A stretch of DNA of 6,529 nt from Deltaproteobacteria bacterium (GCA_019307165.1 JAFDKD010000172.1:1-6529), one strand, 5' to 3'. Positions 1 to 4,930 are shown, counted from the first letter of the stretch. Notes: generated from the sequence alone by a model not told the origin. A program made the numbers and translations.

Positions 1-34
1 CGGCCCCACCGGTAATCAGGACAGCTTTTTTCAT
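1..34 (-). CDS. Short-chain dehydrogenase/reductase, N-terminal fragment (cut by left edge)
   Basis: Only the first 11 codons are in the window. They read MKKAVLITGGA: a basic start, a hydrophobic beta strand and then TGGA. This is the usual opening of the Rossmann fold in short-chain dehydrogenases/reductases, where TGxxxGIG binds NAD(P)H. The rest of the glycine motif and the catalytic Ser-Tyr-Lys lie outside, so neither substrate nor subfamily can be named. An in-frame ATG at 44-46 is an alternative start, but the GGAGG at about 50-54 is only two bases from it and is about 14 bases from the ATG at 32-34. The GGAA at 41-44 is better spaced for the inner start. Other Rossmann enzymes, such as NAD-dependent epimerases, start similarly, so the call rests on a short motif. 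A minus-strand promoter lies at 94-122. Confidence 0.55.
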   Translation of the reverse strand, partial: MKKAVLITGGA

Positions 35-93
35 GCTGACTTCCATGACCTCCGACAACAGGTGAGGTGATAAGATCCGTTTTTTTGCTGCAA

Positions 94-122
94 ACCATAG
101 ATGATTCGGCCTTGTGCGTCAA
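94..122 (-). promoter_or_regulatory. Sigma70-type promoter for the leftward reductase gene
   Basis: On the minus strand TTGACG (117-122) is followed after exactly 17 bases by TATGGT (94-99). These match the -35 consensus at 5 of 6 positions and the -10 consensus at 4 of 6. Transcription would start near 87 and leave a leader of about 40-55 bases before the reductase start. Its position directly upstream of that gene supports the call. Nothing experimental backs it. Confidence 0.45.
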
Positions 123-218
123 AACAAAAGAAACCGCATGATGATGTGGAGGCGACTGGCTTCAAAAACAAGGCCGATAGGTGTTGGAACGAACCACTAT
201 ACAGGACTCCGGCCTATA

Positions 219-247
219 TTGACTCGGGGCCACGCCTCGCATATACT
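219..247 (+). promoter_or_regulatory. Sigma70-type promoter for the thioesterase gene
   Basis: TTGACT (219-224), a 17-base spacer and TATACT (242-247) match both sigma70 hexamers at 5 of 6 positions with ideal spacing. The start point would be near 254, giving a leader of about 140 bases before the thioesterase ATG at 395. I saw no clear riboswitch or long hairpin in that leader. It is the best promoter match in the window, and it is divergent from the promoter at 94-122. The remainder of the 350-base gap holds no gene that I can support. Confidence 0.55.
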
Positions 248-394
248 CCAACGCAACAAAGGTTAGAAACCTGCCTTTTCTTTTCAAAATTGACCTATCC
301 TTACATCTGGAGGGCAACCGTTACGAAGCGCCCAAAATGCCGGCATAACAAGAGTGAAGGGCCATTGTAGAGTTTAACAGACAGAAGGCTTATT

Positions 395-883
395 ATGAAA
401 AATCTCAACCCTGAATTTATTAAATCCCTAACGGAAAAGGTTAATAACAGCCCCTTTTACGAGTTGACCTCCATAAAGCTCAGAGAGATCGCTTGGGGGG
501 AATGCATCATGGATGTGATCGTTGGGCAAAAACACCTTCAGCCTTACGGCATGGTGCACGGCGGGGTCTTTGCGTCATTGGTGGATGCAGCCGCCTACTG
601 GGCCGTATTCACACAGATTGATGACGAAGCCAAGATGATAACGGTCGAGATCAAGGTCAACTATCTGGCCCCGGCTTCAACTGGTCGTCTTATTGCGAAA
701 GGGAAAAGCATCAAGGTGGGACGAACCCTCTGCCTGGGTGAGGCTGCAATAGAAAACGGTGAAGGGAAAATCCTGGCACATGGGACAGCCACCATGATGG
801 TCCTTCCGGACCTGGAAGTCGAGGGAGACTTCGACTTGCCGTCCAAAAAAATACAGCTCCGGAAGCCTGATCATAGTCTGTGA
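395..883 (+). CDS. PaaI-like hotdog-fold acyl-CoA thioesterase
   Basis: A 162-residue protein of the hotdog thioesterase superfamily (PaaI / YigI / DUF4442-like group). Members hydrolyse acyl- or aroyl-CoA thioesters to free CoA, usually as cytosolic tetramers. The signature lies at residues 47-70: HLQPYGMVHGG followed by the helix containing DAAAYWA. H55-G56-G57 is the family turn, D64 is the expected catalytic acid on the central helix, and Q49 takes the place where many members have Asn. The strand run from about 82 to 137 (VEIKVNYLAPA, then GRLIAKGKSIKVGRT and AHGTATMMVL) completes the fold. The length is typical, with an extra tail of about 25 residues after the last strand. The ATG is preceded by AGAAGG (383-388) at 6 bases, which fixes the start. 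The gene stands alone and diverges from the reductase at the left edge. The physiological substrate cannot be read from sequence; acyl- or phenylacetyl-CoA clean-up is the usual inference. Confidence 0.88.
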   Translation: MKNLNPEFIKSLTEKVNNSPFYELTSIKLREIAWGECIMDVIVGQKHLQPYGMVHGGVFASLVDAAAYWAVFTQIDDEAKMITVEIKVNYLAPASTGRLIAKGKSIKVGRTLCLGEAAIENGEGKILAHGTATMMVLPDLEVEGDFDLPSKKIQLRKPDHSL

Positions 884-1037
884 ATTCTGGCGCCTCTAAT
901 GTTTCCTTGGCCGAATTCCTACTAAAGGAGTGGGCAAGGATATGGCCTTCAACCATTTGAACTTCTGAGGTTGCCGGAGGATATCTTACAAATAGATCAT
1001 GATTCTTTTGAGATGGGCGGCACGGAATGAGCGGCGC

Positions 1038-1292
1038 CTATTTTTTCTTCTTGATCTGACGGTAAATAAACAGCAGCAGGATGGCGCCGACCGTGGCTGT
1101 AATAATGCTGCCGATGCTCAAGCCGCCCGTGGTGCCCAGTCCGATGATGGAGCCGATCCAACCGCCCAAAAAGGCACCTGCGATCCCCAACAGCATGGTA
1201 ACGATGATTCCGCCGCCGTCTTTACCCGGCATGATCCATTTTGCCAGGGCGCCTGCAATCAGTCCCAAAATAATCCATGACAAGATACCCAT
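1038..1292 (-). CDS. GlsB/YeaQ/YmgE-family stress-response membrane protein
   Basis: A small inner-membrane protein of 84 residues, the standard family length. It has three hydrophobic segments (about 3-20, 27-52 and 58-77) rich in Gly and Ala. The family loop PGKDGGG (22-28) lies between segments 1 and 2, a glycine-zipper stretch GIAGAFLGGWIG lies at 36-47, and the tail is basic (RQIKKKK). The older name is 'transglycosylase-associated protein'. Members are often induced by acid, general or envelope stress, but the molecular activity is not established. A near-perfect Shine-Dalgarno AAAGGAGG (1300-1307) sits 7 bases before the ATG. The gene is convergent with the thioesterase; the 154 bases between them contain no clear intrinsic terminator. 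A possible extended -10 promoter and a 10-bp palindrome lie upstream. The family call is firm and the role is open. Confidence 0.93.
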   Translation of the reverse strand: MGILSWIILGLIAGALAKWIMPGKDGGGIIVTMLLGIAGAFLGGWIGSIIGLGTTGGLSIGSIITATVGAILLLFIYRQIKKKK

Positions 1293-1343
1293 ATTTCAAC
1301 CTCCTTTACAGCTTCGGTTAGCGTTGGGTTTTAAACCAGTGCC

Positions 1344-1353
1344 GGTCTAGACC
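1344..1353. promoter_or_regulatory. Perfect 10-bp palindrome, possible operator of the GlsB-like gene
   Basis: GGTCTAGACC is perfectly self-complementary. It lies 52 bases upstream of the GlsB-like start and about 12 bases downstream of a candidate -10 element. A dimeric regulator could bind here. Equally, a 10-bp palindrome can arise by chance, so this is a weak call. Confidence 0.2.
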
Positions 1354-1364
1354 CTATTTCGGAA

Positions 1365-1373
1365 ATTTTATCA
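1365..1373 (-). promoter_or_regulatory. Candidate extended -10 promoter for the GlsB-like gene
   Basis: On the minus strand TGATAAAAT combines the extended -10 TGn with TAAAAT (5 of 6 matches). The -35 position 17 bases upstream reads GGCAAC, which is poor, so any activity would depend on the extended -10 or an activator. The start would be near 1358, giving a leader of about 65 bases. It overlaps the stop codon of the small ORF upstream. Confidence 0.3.
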
Positions 1374-1511
1374 CGAAAGAATTTCCCGTTGCCCTTGAAA
1401 AGGGGTTTCAGCGAATGCGCAATCCTCTTCCGCCATTTCCTGATAGCCTTCAGCCATAAGGGCCTCGGTTTCTTGTTTAAGCCAAAGCCATGCGTTCAAA
1501 TTCATCGTCAT
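1371..1511 (-). CDS. Small ORF resembling the C-terminal tail of MazE/EndoAI-type antitoxins
   Basis: This 46-codon minus-strand ORF overlaps the last 35 bases of the glycosyltransferase gene in another frame. Its core, ETEALMAEGYQEMAEED (residues 14-30), is acidic and helical. It resembles the segment after the ribbon-helix-helix domain in MazE/EndoAI antitoxins (recalled pattern LM-x-x-GY-x-EMA), the part that wraps the toxin. The DNA-binding ribbon-helix-helix half is absent and the frame is closed by a stop shortly upstream, so this is either a stand-alone small protein or an antitoxin remnant. No MazF-like toxin gene is visible between it and the GlsB-like gene. Starts: ATG at 1509-1511, with GGGAGGAG (1525-1532) 13 bases away, which is long; a second ATG at 1503-1505; or an internal ATG at 1455-1457 with GAGG 5 bases upstream. 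The overlap suggests translational coupling to the glycosyltransferase. Confidence 0.5.
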   Translation of the reverse strand: MTMNLNAWLWLKQETEALMAEGYQEMAEEDCAFAETPFQGQREILS

Positions 1512-2577
1512 AAAATCGAATTCGCTCCTCCCATGCGTACCGGCTCATGTGACGGGCGAGTTGTTCGCGGTCGACGGGTGGCCTCGGGAACGTGCGGACC
1601 ATGGCGGAAAGTTTTTCGACCAGGTCCTCGGTGTCATGATAAAGGCATGCCGCGTGAAAATCCATGGGGAGGATCTCGGGGTAGGAAAGCCGGTGGGGGA
1701 GGAGGGGAACGCAGCCGAACCGCATGGCCTCCACCACGGAGATGCCGAAATTCTCCTGGATGGCCGTGCTGATGACGAACGCACCGCGTCTCAGCCATTC
1801 GGTATATTCCTCCCTTGATTTGACATAACCATATTGGACGATCCGGCTGCCATACCGCTCTTTGGCCGCGATAAATGCCTTGGGCACGGCCTGGAAATTC
1901 TCTCCCAGAAGGGCGATCCGAAAGTCCAGGTTATCATCATGCAGTTTGCCGATTGCCCTGAAAAATTCATCGGGATCCTTGTCAAATTCCCAACGATGGT
2001 TCCATATGATCAGGGGCGGCGCATCGGGCGCGTTTGGCGTTGGATCTATGTGGGACGGAAACCGGCACCCGGGATAAAGGACATGGGACTTTTGGCGGAT
2101 GGACGCCGTCACCCAGTTGGGGCCGTAATCGGGCATCATGTTGAGAAAGGGGGGGAGGCCGTCGAAAAAGGCATCAAACTGGGTCCTGGAGTTGAACAGG
2201 ATGCGGTCCGCAGCAAGCGCGGTGGTGATGTTCGTAAACCCGAAATGATAGTCCATCCCTTCGCCGGGGGCCAGGGGGTAGGTGAGTTGGTTTTCGTGGA
2301 AATAGACCAGGGTCGGGGGAAAACCGGGAGCGCGAAGGGCCTTGAAATCGGCCAGGCTCATGAGGTCGGTCACCACCAGCCCATCGTAGGCGTCCAGGGG
2401 CGGGGCCTTTTTGGCAAAGTGCAGGGCCGCTCCCCGCATGCGCCACTTCCAGAAATGCGCGGGGAGCGTCAGAAGATCGATCCGATGCCGGGAATGGGCG
2501 ATCAGTCCCTCGGCAAAGTCCCGGTGGGACCCCCCGAAAAAGGGTTCCAGGAAGAGATATCTCAATCGTTGTTTCAT
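1477..2577 (-). CDS. QTMAN/GTDC1-like glycosyltransferase (DUF3524), putative tRNA-queuosine mannosyltransferase
   Basis: A 366-residue GT-B-fold protein. The N-terminal half has the DUF3524 hallmarks: EPFFGGSHRDF (11-21), LPAHFWKWRMRGAALHFA (38-55), YFHENQLTYP (92-101) and FGFTNITTALAADRILFNS (112-130). The C-terminal half has IWNHRWEFDKDP (191-202) and the retaining GT4-type E-x7-E in QENFGISVVEA (E275, E283). The first half follows human GTDC1 (QTMAN) closely, as far as I recall that sequence (EAFYGGSHKQL, LPAKKWHWRAR, YFHENQLIYP). QTMAN transfers mannose from GDP-mannose to queuosine-34 of tRNA-Asp in the cytosol. Whether the bacterial enzyme does the same is inference, and no queuosine gene is in the window. 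Length is close to that expected for a complete two-domain protein. The start has no clear Shine-Dalgarno sequence; it is chosen because the first strand (RYLFLEPF) begins just after it. The next gene upstream is 188 bases away. Confidence 0.82.
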   Translation of the reverse strand: MKQRLRYLFLEPFFGGSHRDFAEGLIAHSRHRIDLLTLPAHFWKWRMRGAALHFAKKAPPLDAYDGLVVTDLMSLADFKALRAPGFPPTLVYFHENQLTYPLAPGEGMDYHFGFTNITTALAADRILFNSRTQFDAFFDGLPPFLNMMPDYGPNWVTASIRQKSHVLYPGCRFPSHIDPTPNAPDAPPLIIWNHRWEFDKDPDEFFRAIGKLHDDNLDFRIALLGENFQAVPKAFIAAKERYGSRIVQYGYVKSREEYTEWLRRGAFVISTAIQENFGISVVEAMRFGCVPLLPHRLSYPEILPMDFHAACLYHDTEDLVEKLSAMVRTFPRPPVDREQLARHMSRYAWEERIRFYDDEFERMALA

Positions 2578-2629
2578 GGGAAAGCGGTTGCGTCCCGAGT
2601 TTGTTCCCGGTCGTCAGTATTCACTCAGC

Positions 2630-2700
2630 GGGAATGATGGAAGACTGGAATAGAAAGACATTGGAATAATGGAATACTGGAACATTCCAACATTCCGACC
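2630..2700. repeat. 8-bp tandem repeat array (TGGAAnnn)
   Basis: Units TGGAAGAC (2638), TGGAATAG (2646), TGGAATAA (2662), TGGAATAC (2670) and TGGAACAT (2678) stay in an exact 8-base register. A decayed unit (aaagacat) fills 2654-2661, and GGGAATGA (2630) may be another. The array ends in inverted copies (TTCCAACATTCC, about 2685-2696). It lies between the glycosyltransferase and the acyl-CoA dehydrogenase. It codes for nothing evident, and there are no CRISPR-like unique spacers. Confidence 0.7.
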
Positions 2701-2716
2701 GGATACGCTTGACAGT

Positions 2717-2736
2717 ACCCCATAGGCCTATTGGGT
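2717..2736. promoter_or_regulatory. 20-bp imperfect palindrome between the acyl-CoA dehydrogenase and glycosyltransferase genes
   Basis: The two 10-base arms, ACCCCATAGG and CCTATTGGGT, are complementary except at one position (2721/2732), centred on AGGCCT. It lies 29 bases past the acyl-CoA dehydrogenase stop and 140 bases before the glycosyltransferase start. With no loop and no T-run it is a poor terminator, so an operator or a chance palindrome is more likely. TTGAC (2709-2713) and GTCAA (2735-2739) form an additional asymmetric inverted pair around it. Confidence 0.3.
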
Positions 2737-2765
2737 CAAAGTAAGCCGAGTGCACCGTGTAACGC

Positions 2766-4001
2766 CTACTCGTAAATGATCTCTTCAGCCAACTCTTCCT
2801 CGGTGAGCGGCACGTCAGCGGCTATGTCCCGGCCCTCGATCCCCTTGGACAGCACTTCCTTAAAATATTCGTGCTGGATGATCATGTTCTGGATCTCGGT
2901 CGTGCCGGTCCAGATGGTTGTCAGCCTGGACCCGCGGAGTTCCCGCTCCACGGGCAGGGCGTTGGTATAGCCGATGCCGCCCAGGATCTGCATGCAGTCG
3001 TTGAGGACCTCCCACTGGACCTGGGTTGAAAACTTCTTGACTTCGGAGACCAGGCGGCGGCGGTAGCCGGCCGATCCCAGCTTCTCCTGAACGATTTTGG
3101 CCACGGTGTGGGCAAAGCCCGTGACCGCATCCAGCTTGGTGATGCAGTCGGCGATCTTGAAGTTGACGCCCTGATAATTGCGGATGGTCTGGCCGAAGGC
3201 CTTCCGCCGGTTGGCGTACCGGGCGACCAGCGCCAGGCTGGCCCGGGCGCTGGTGGCGCCCGCGGTCAGCCGTTCCGGGATCATCATCTGCCAGAAGATC
3301 TTGGTCCCGGCGTTTTCTTCGCCCACGAGATTTTCGGCCGGCACCTTGACGTCCCTGAACAGCAGGCGACCCGTCCCGTTGCCCCTGGCGCCCATGAGCC
3401 CGTAGACATGTTTGACCACGACGCCTTCACCCCTGTCCACCAGCAGCAGGCTCAAGGATTTGGGCGGCGCCGCATCGGGGTCGGTTTTGGCGTACACGGC
3501 AAAGTAGTCGGCCCCTTCAGCCCCCACCACGAACCGTTTTTGACCGTTGAGGATATAATGGTCGCCCTCCCTCCGGGCGGTGGAAGTGGCGCCGAAAAAG
3601 TCGCTCCCTCCGCGGGGTTCGGTCAGGGCCTCGGCGCAGAACTTCTTCCCGGCAAGGGTGGGTTTCAAATACTTTTCTTTCTGCTCGTCCGTTCCGTAGA
3701 CGTTCAAGGTTTCGCCCACAATGGAGACAAGACCGTACTGGCAGCCGAAACAGATGCCCAGGGTCCCGATTTCCTCCATGGCGATCAACTCCTCATTCCA
3801 GGTGAGTCCGCGACCGCCCCACTCGACGGGAAACCGCAGGCCCAGAAGGTTGCGCCTCCCGGCTTCCTCCAGGAACTCCGTGGGAAAGCTGATCTTGTCC
3901 GCATCCATATCCAGGATCAGCTGCCTTGGAATGCTCTTGACCAGGTCTCTGACCTCGTCTCTCAGATTTTTTTGCGCTTCGGTCATCAGGACTTCGAACA
4001 T
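2766..4001 (-). CDS. Acyl-CoA dehydrogenase (isovaleryl-CoA dehydrogenase-like active site)
   Basis: A 411-residue FAD enzyme, close to full length for the family, that oxidises acyl-CoA to 2-enoyl-CoA and normally passes electrons to ETF. The N-terminal helical domain (1-120) is followed by the beta domain with CAEALTEPRGGSD (122-134) and LNGQKRFVVG (151-160). The C-terminal helical domain has RRKAFGQTI (265-273), the FAD-contact motif QILGGIGYT (338-346) and WTGTTEIQ (364-371). At the site where MCAD and SCAD carry the catalytic Glu (YEGT) there is T365. E243, in IPERLTAG, aligns with the Glu that acts as base in isovaleryl- and long-chain acyl-CoA dehydrogenases. The acidic tail EEELAEEIIYE is distinctive. 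AAGGAGGT (4008-4015), 6 bases before the ATG, sets the start. No ETF or CoA ligase gene is alongside, so the substrate (branched-chain, long-chain or aromatic acyl-CoA) is undecided. Confidence 0.93.
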   Translation of the reverse strand: MFEVLMTEAQKNLRDEVRDLVKSIPRQLILDMDADKISFPTEFLEEAGRRNLLGLRFPVEWGGRGLTWNEELIAMEEIGTLGICFGCQYGLVSIVGETLNVYGTDEQKEKYLKPTLAGKKFCAEALTEPRGGSDFFGATSTARREGDHYILNGQKRFVVGAEGADYFAVYAKTDPDAAPPKSLSLLLVDRGEGVVVKHVYGLMGARGNGTGRLLFRDVKVPAENLVGEENAGTKIFWQMMIPERLTAGATSARASLALVARYANRRKAFGQTIRNYQGVNFKIADCITKLDAVTGFAHTVAKIVQEKLGSAGYRRRLVSEVKKFSTQVQWEVLNDCMQILGGIGYTNALPVERELRGSRLTTIWTGTTEIQNMIIQHEYFKEVLSKGIEGRDIAADVPLTEEELAEEIIYE

Positions 4002-4097
4002 TTTTTTACCTCCTTAATGCTGATAAGATGAATTCCGGATATGCGGCGCCAATCCCGGATCGGCAGAGGCGGCGCAGGTTGTCGAGTATCAGGTATC

Positions 4098-4116
4098 CCC
4101 GCCCAACAACGGCGGG
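4098..4116. other. GC-rich hairpin upstream of the acyl-CoA dehydrogenase gene
   Basis: CCCGCC (4098-4103) and GGCGGG (4111-4116) form a 6-bp stem with a 7-base loop, in the 250-base gap about 100 bases upstream of the acyl-CoA dehydrogenase start. No T-run follows on either strand, so it is not a canonical terminator. It could be a leader structure or incidental. I found no convincing sigma70 promoter for the dehydrogenase in this gap. Confidence 0.25.
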
Positions 4117-4155
4117 ACCCCGCTTCGCGTGACTTGACTAACGCAGCTTGAAAAC

Positions 4156-4216
4156 ATTTCCGGACAGGATTTACAGGATTAGCAGGATATACAAGATGGT
4201 GTTTTCGATTTCCGGA
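4156..4216. repeat. 9-bp tandem repeat (CAGGATnnn) flanked by 9-bp direct repeats
   Basis: Four consecutive 9-base units run from 4165: CAGGATTTA, CAGGATTAG, CAGGATATA and the decayed CAAGATGGT. ATTTCCGGA occurs on both sides, at 4156-4164 immediately before the array and at 4208-4216 shortly after it. The array lies between the HAD and acyl-CoA dehydrogenase genes. I know similar CAGGAT-type runs from intergenic DNA of Desulfobacterota and planctomycetes, but their function is not known to me. The second flanking copy also falls inside the hairpin at 4195-4233. Confidence 0.65.
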
Positions 4217-4233
4217 TGAAATTGAAAACCATC
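4195..4233 (-). terminator. Long hairpin after the HAD phosphatase gene, probable terminator
   Basis: GTTTTCGATTTC (4201-4212) and GAAATTGAAAAC (4218-4229) pair over 12 positions, with one G/T wobble and a 5-base loop. GATGG/CCATC extends the stem outward with two bulged bases. On the minus strand it begins about 20 bases after the HAD stop and is followed by TTGTATATCC, a weak T-rich run. Position and stem length favour transcription termination of the HAD gene; the poor T-tract leaves room for doubt. Confidence 0.5.
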
Positions 4234-4267
4234 ACTGCTCACTGCTCACTGTTCACTGTTCACTGAT
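4233..4267. repeat. 7-bp tandem repeat (CACTGYT x5) overlapping the end of the HAD gene
   Basis: Five perfect-register heptamers: CACTGCT, CACTGCT, CACTGTT, CACTGTT and CACTGAT. Read on the minus strand (AGTGAAC/AGTGAGC), the array encodes the last residues I-S-E-Q of the HAD protein and supplies its TGA stop at 4253-4255. Because 7 is not a multiple of 3, the run reads through all three frames and offers a TGA in each within 21 bases. Confidence 0.85.
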
Positions 4268-4930
4268 CAATGTCTCCCTGCCCCAATGGGCTAAATCCCT
4301 ATAAGGCCCCTCGAATCCCCCATAGGGATCGAATTCGCCCGTTCCCGGGTCGATGGCTATAAACCGGATGCCGGCATGTGTCGCCGCCTGATAATCGCCC
4401 TTGCCGTCGCCGATGAAAACACACGCGTCCCTGTCCAACGCAAGTTCATTGATTACCCGCATCAGCGACTCCGACTTGGGTCGGTCTCCGCCCCCGCGAA
4501 TGACGTCGAAAAGGGTGTCGATGCGCTTGGCGGCAAGGATTTCCTTCAACTCCTTCGCAGGCGTGTTGGACAGGGCCACCCGCTTCAGACGCCTTCGCCC
4601 CAGTTCCTCCAGGGTTTCCCTGCATCCCGGCAGCAGGGGCGCCCCGATCATGGATTCCCGGGTAAATTCTTTTACCCTGTCCCAATGCCGTTGGAACTCG
4701 TTGTCCTTAAAAGGTCGCCCGATGATCTGCTCCCTGACCCGACGGATCTTGGTGCCCCTGTCGATCCCGGTCAGCTGAAGGTACAATGCCACGATACGGT
4801 CCCGCAAGGCGGGGTCTTCCGTAAATGCACGCGCCAGGGCCAGGGCGTTGGCCCGATTGGAGTCGATCAGGACCCCGTTGATGTCGAATATGCAGACGCT
4901 TATGCCTTCCAGTGACACTCGTTTTGCCAT
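4253..4930 (-). CDS. HAD-superfamily (subfamily IA) phosphatase with D-x-N motif I
   Basis: A phosphoglycolate phosphatase/beta-phosphoglucomutase-like HAD hydrolase of 225 residues from the ATG at 4928-4930. Motif I is FDINGVLIDS, with nucleophile D16 but Asn (N18) where the general acid/base Asp normally sits. An alpha-helical cap occupies about 24-95. Motif II is ALSNTPA (S121), motif III is RPKSES (K152) and motif IV is FIGDGKGD (D175, D179). Such cytosolic enzymes use Mg2+ and an aspartyl-phosphate intermediate; the substrate here is unknown. The frame stays open to ATGs at 4972 and 5014 (253 residues), but no start has a good Shine-Dalgarno sequence. The extra 28 residues look unlike a HAD N-terminus, so 4930 is preferred. 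A good promoter lies at 5112-5141. The C-terminus is built from a 7-bp tandem repeat. The D-to-N change could lower turnover or mark a subfamily. Confidence 0.85.
   Translation of the reverse strand: MAKRVSLEGISVCIFDINGVLIDSNRANALALARAFTEDPALRDRIVALYLQLTGIDRGTKIRRVREQIIGRPFKDNEFQRHWDRVKEFTRESMIGAPLLPGCRETLEELGRRRLKRVALSNTPAKELKEILAAKRIDTLFDVIRGGGDRPKSESLMRVINELALDRDACVFIGDGKGDYQAATHAGIRFIAIDPGTGEFDPYGGFEGPYRDLAHWGRETLISEQ

Noticed and set aside
101..370. 89-codon plus-strand ORF upstream of the thioesterase
   Set aside because: It has no ribosome binding site, no recognisable motif and unusual composition, and the promoters for both neighbours lie at its start or inside it. Treated as intergenic.
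942..968. Mini-ORF of 8 codons (MAFNHLNF) after the thioesterase, preceded by AAGGAG
   Set aside because: Too short to support, and the Shine-Dalgarno spacing is about 11 bases; probably chance.
884..1037. Possible bidirectional terminator between the convergent thioesterase and GlsB-like genes
   Set aside because: I found only a 5-bp CAACC/GGTTG pair with a long loop and no T-run, which is not enough to call a terminator.
1389..1772. 127-codon plus-strand ORF
   Set aside because: Antisense to the glycosyltransferase C-terminus and the small ORF; low-complexity Gly/Arg-rich translation.
1834..2637. 267-codon plus-strand ORF
   Set aside because: It is antisense to the QTMAN-like gene, which has clear family motifs. 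The long frame is a by-product of GC-rich coding on the other strand.
2590..2700. Minus-strand small ORF through the TGGAA repeat array
   Set aside because: The reading is made of the repeat itself, with no ribosome binding site and no conserved-looking protein sequence.
3108..4031. 307-codon plus-strand ORF
   Set aside because: Antisense shadow of the acyl-CoA dehydrogenase; no motifs of its own.
2630..4267. CRISPR array
   Set aside because: Repeat units are 7-9 bases with no unique spacers and no cas genes; these are simple tandem repeats.
4376..4915. 179-codon plus-strand ORF
   Set aside because: Antisense shadow of the HAD phosphatase.
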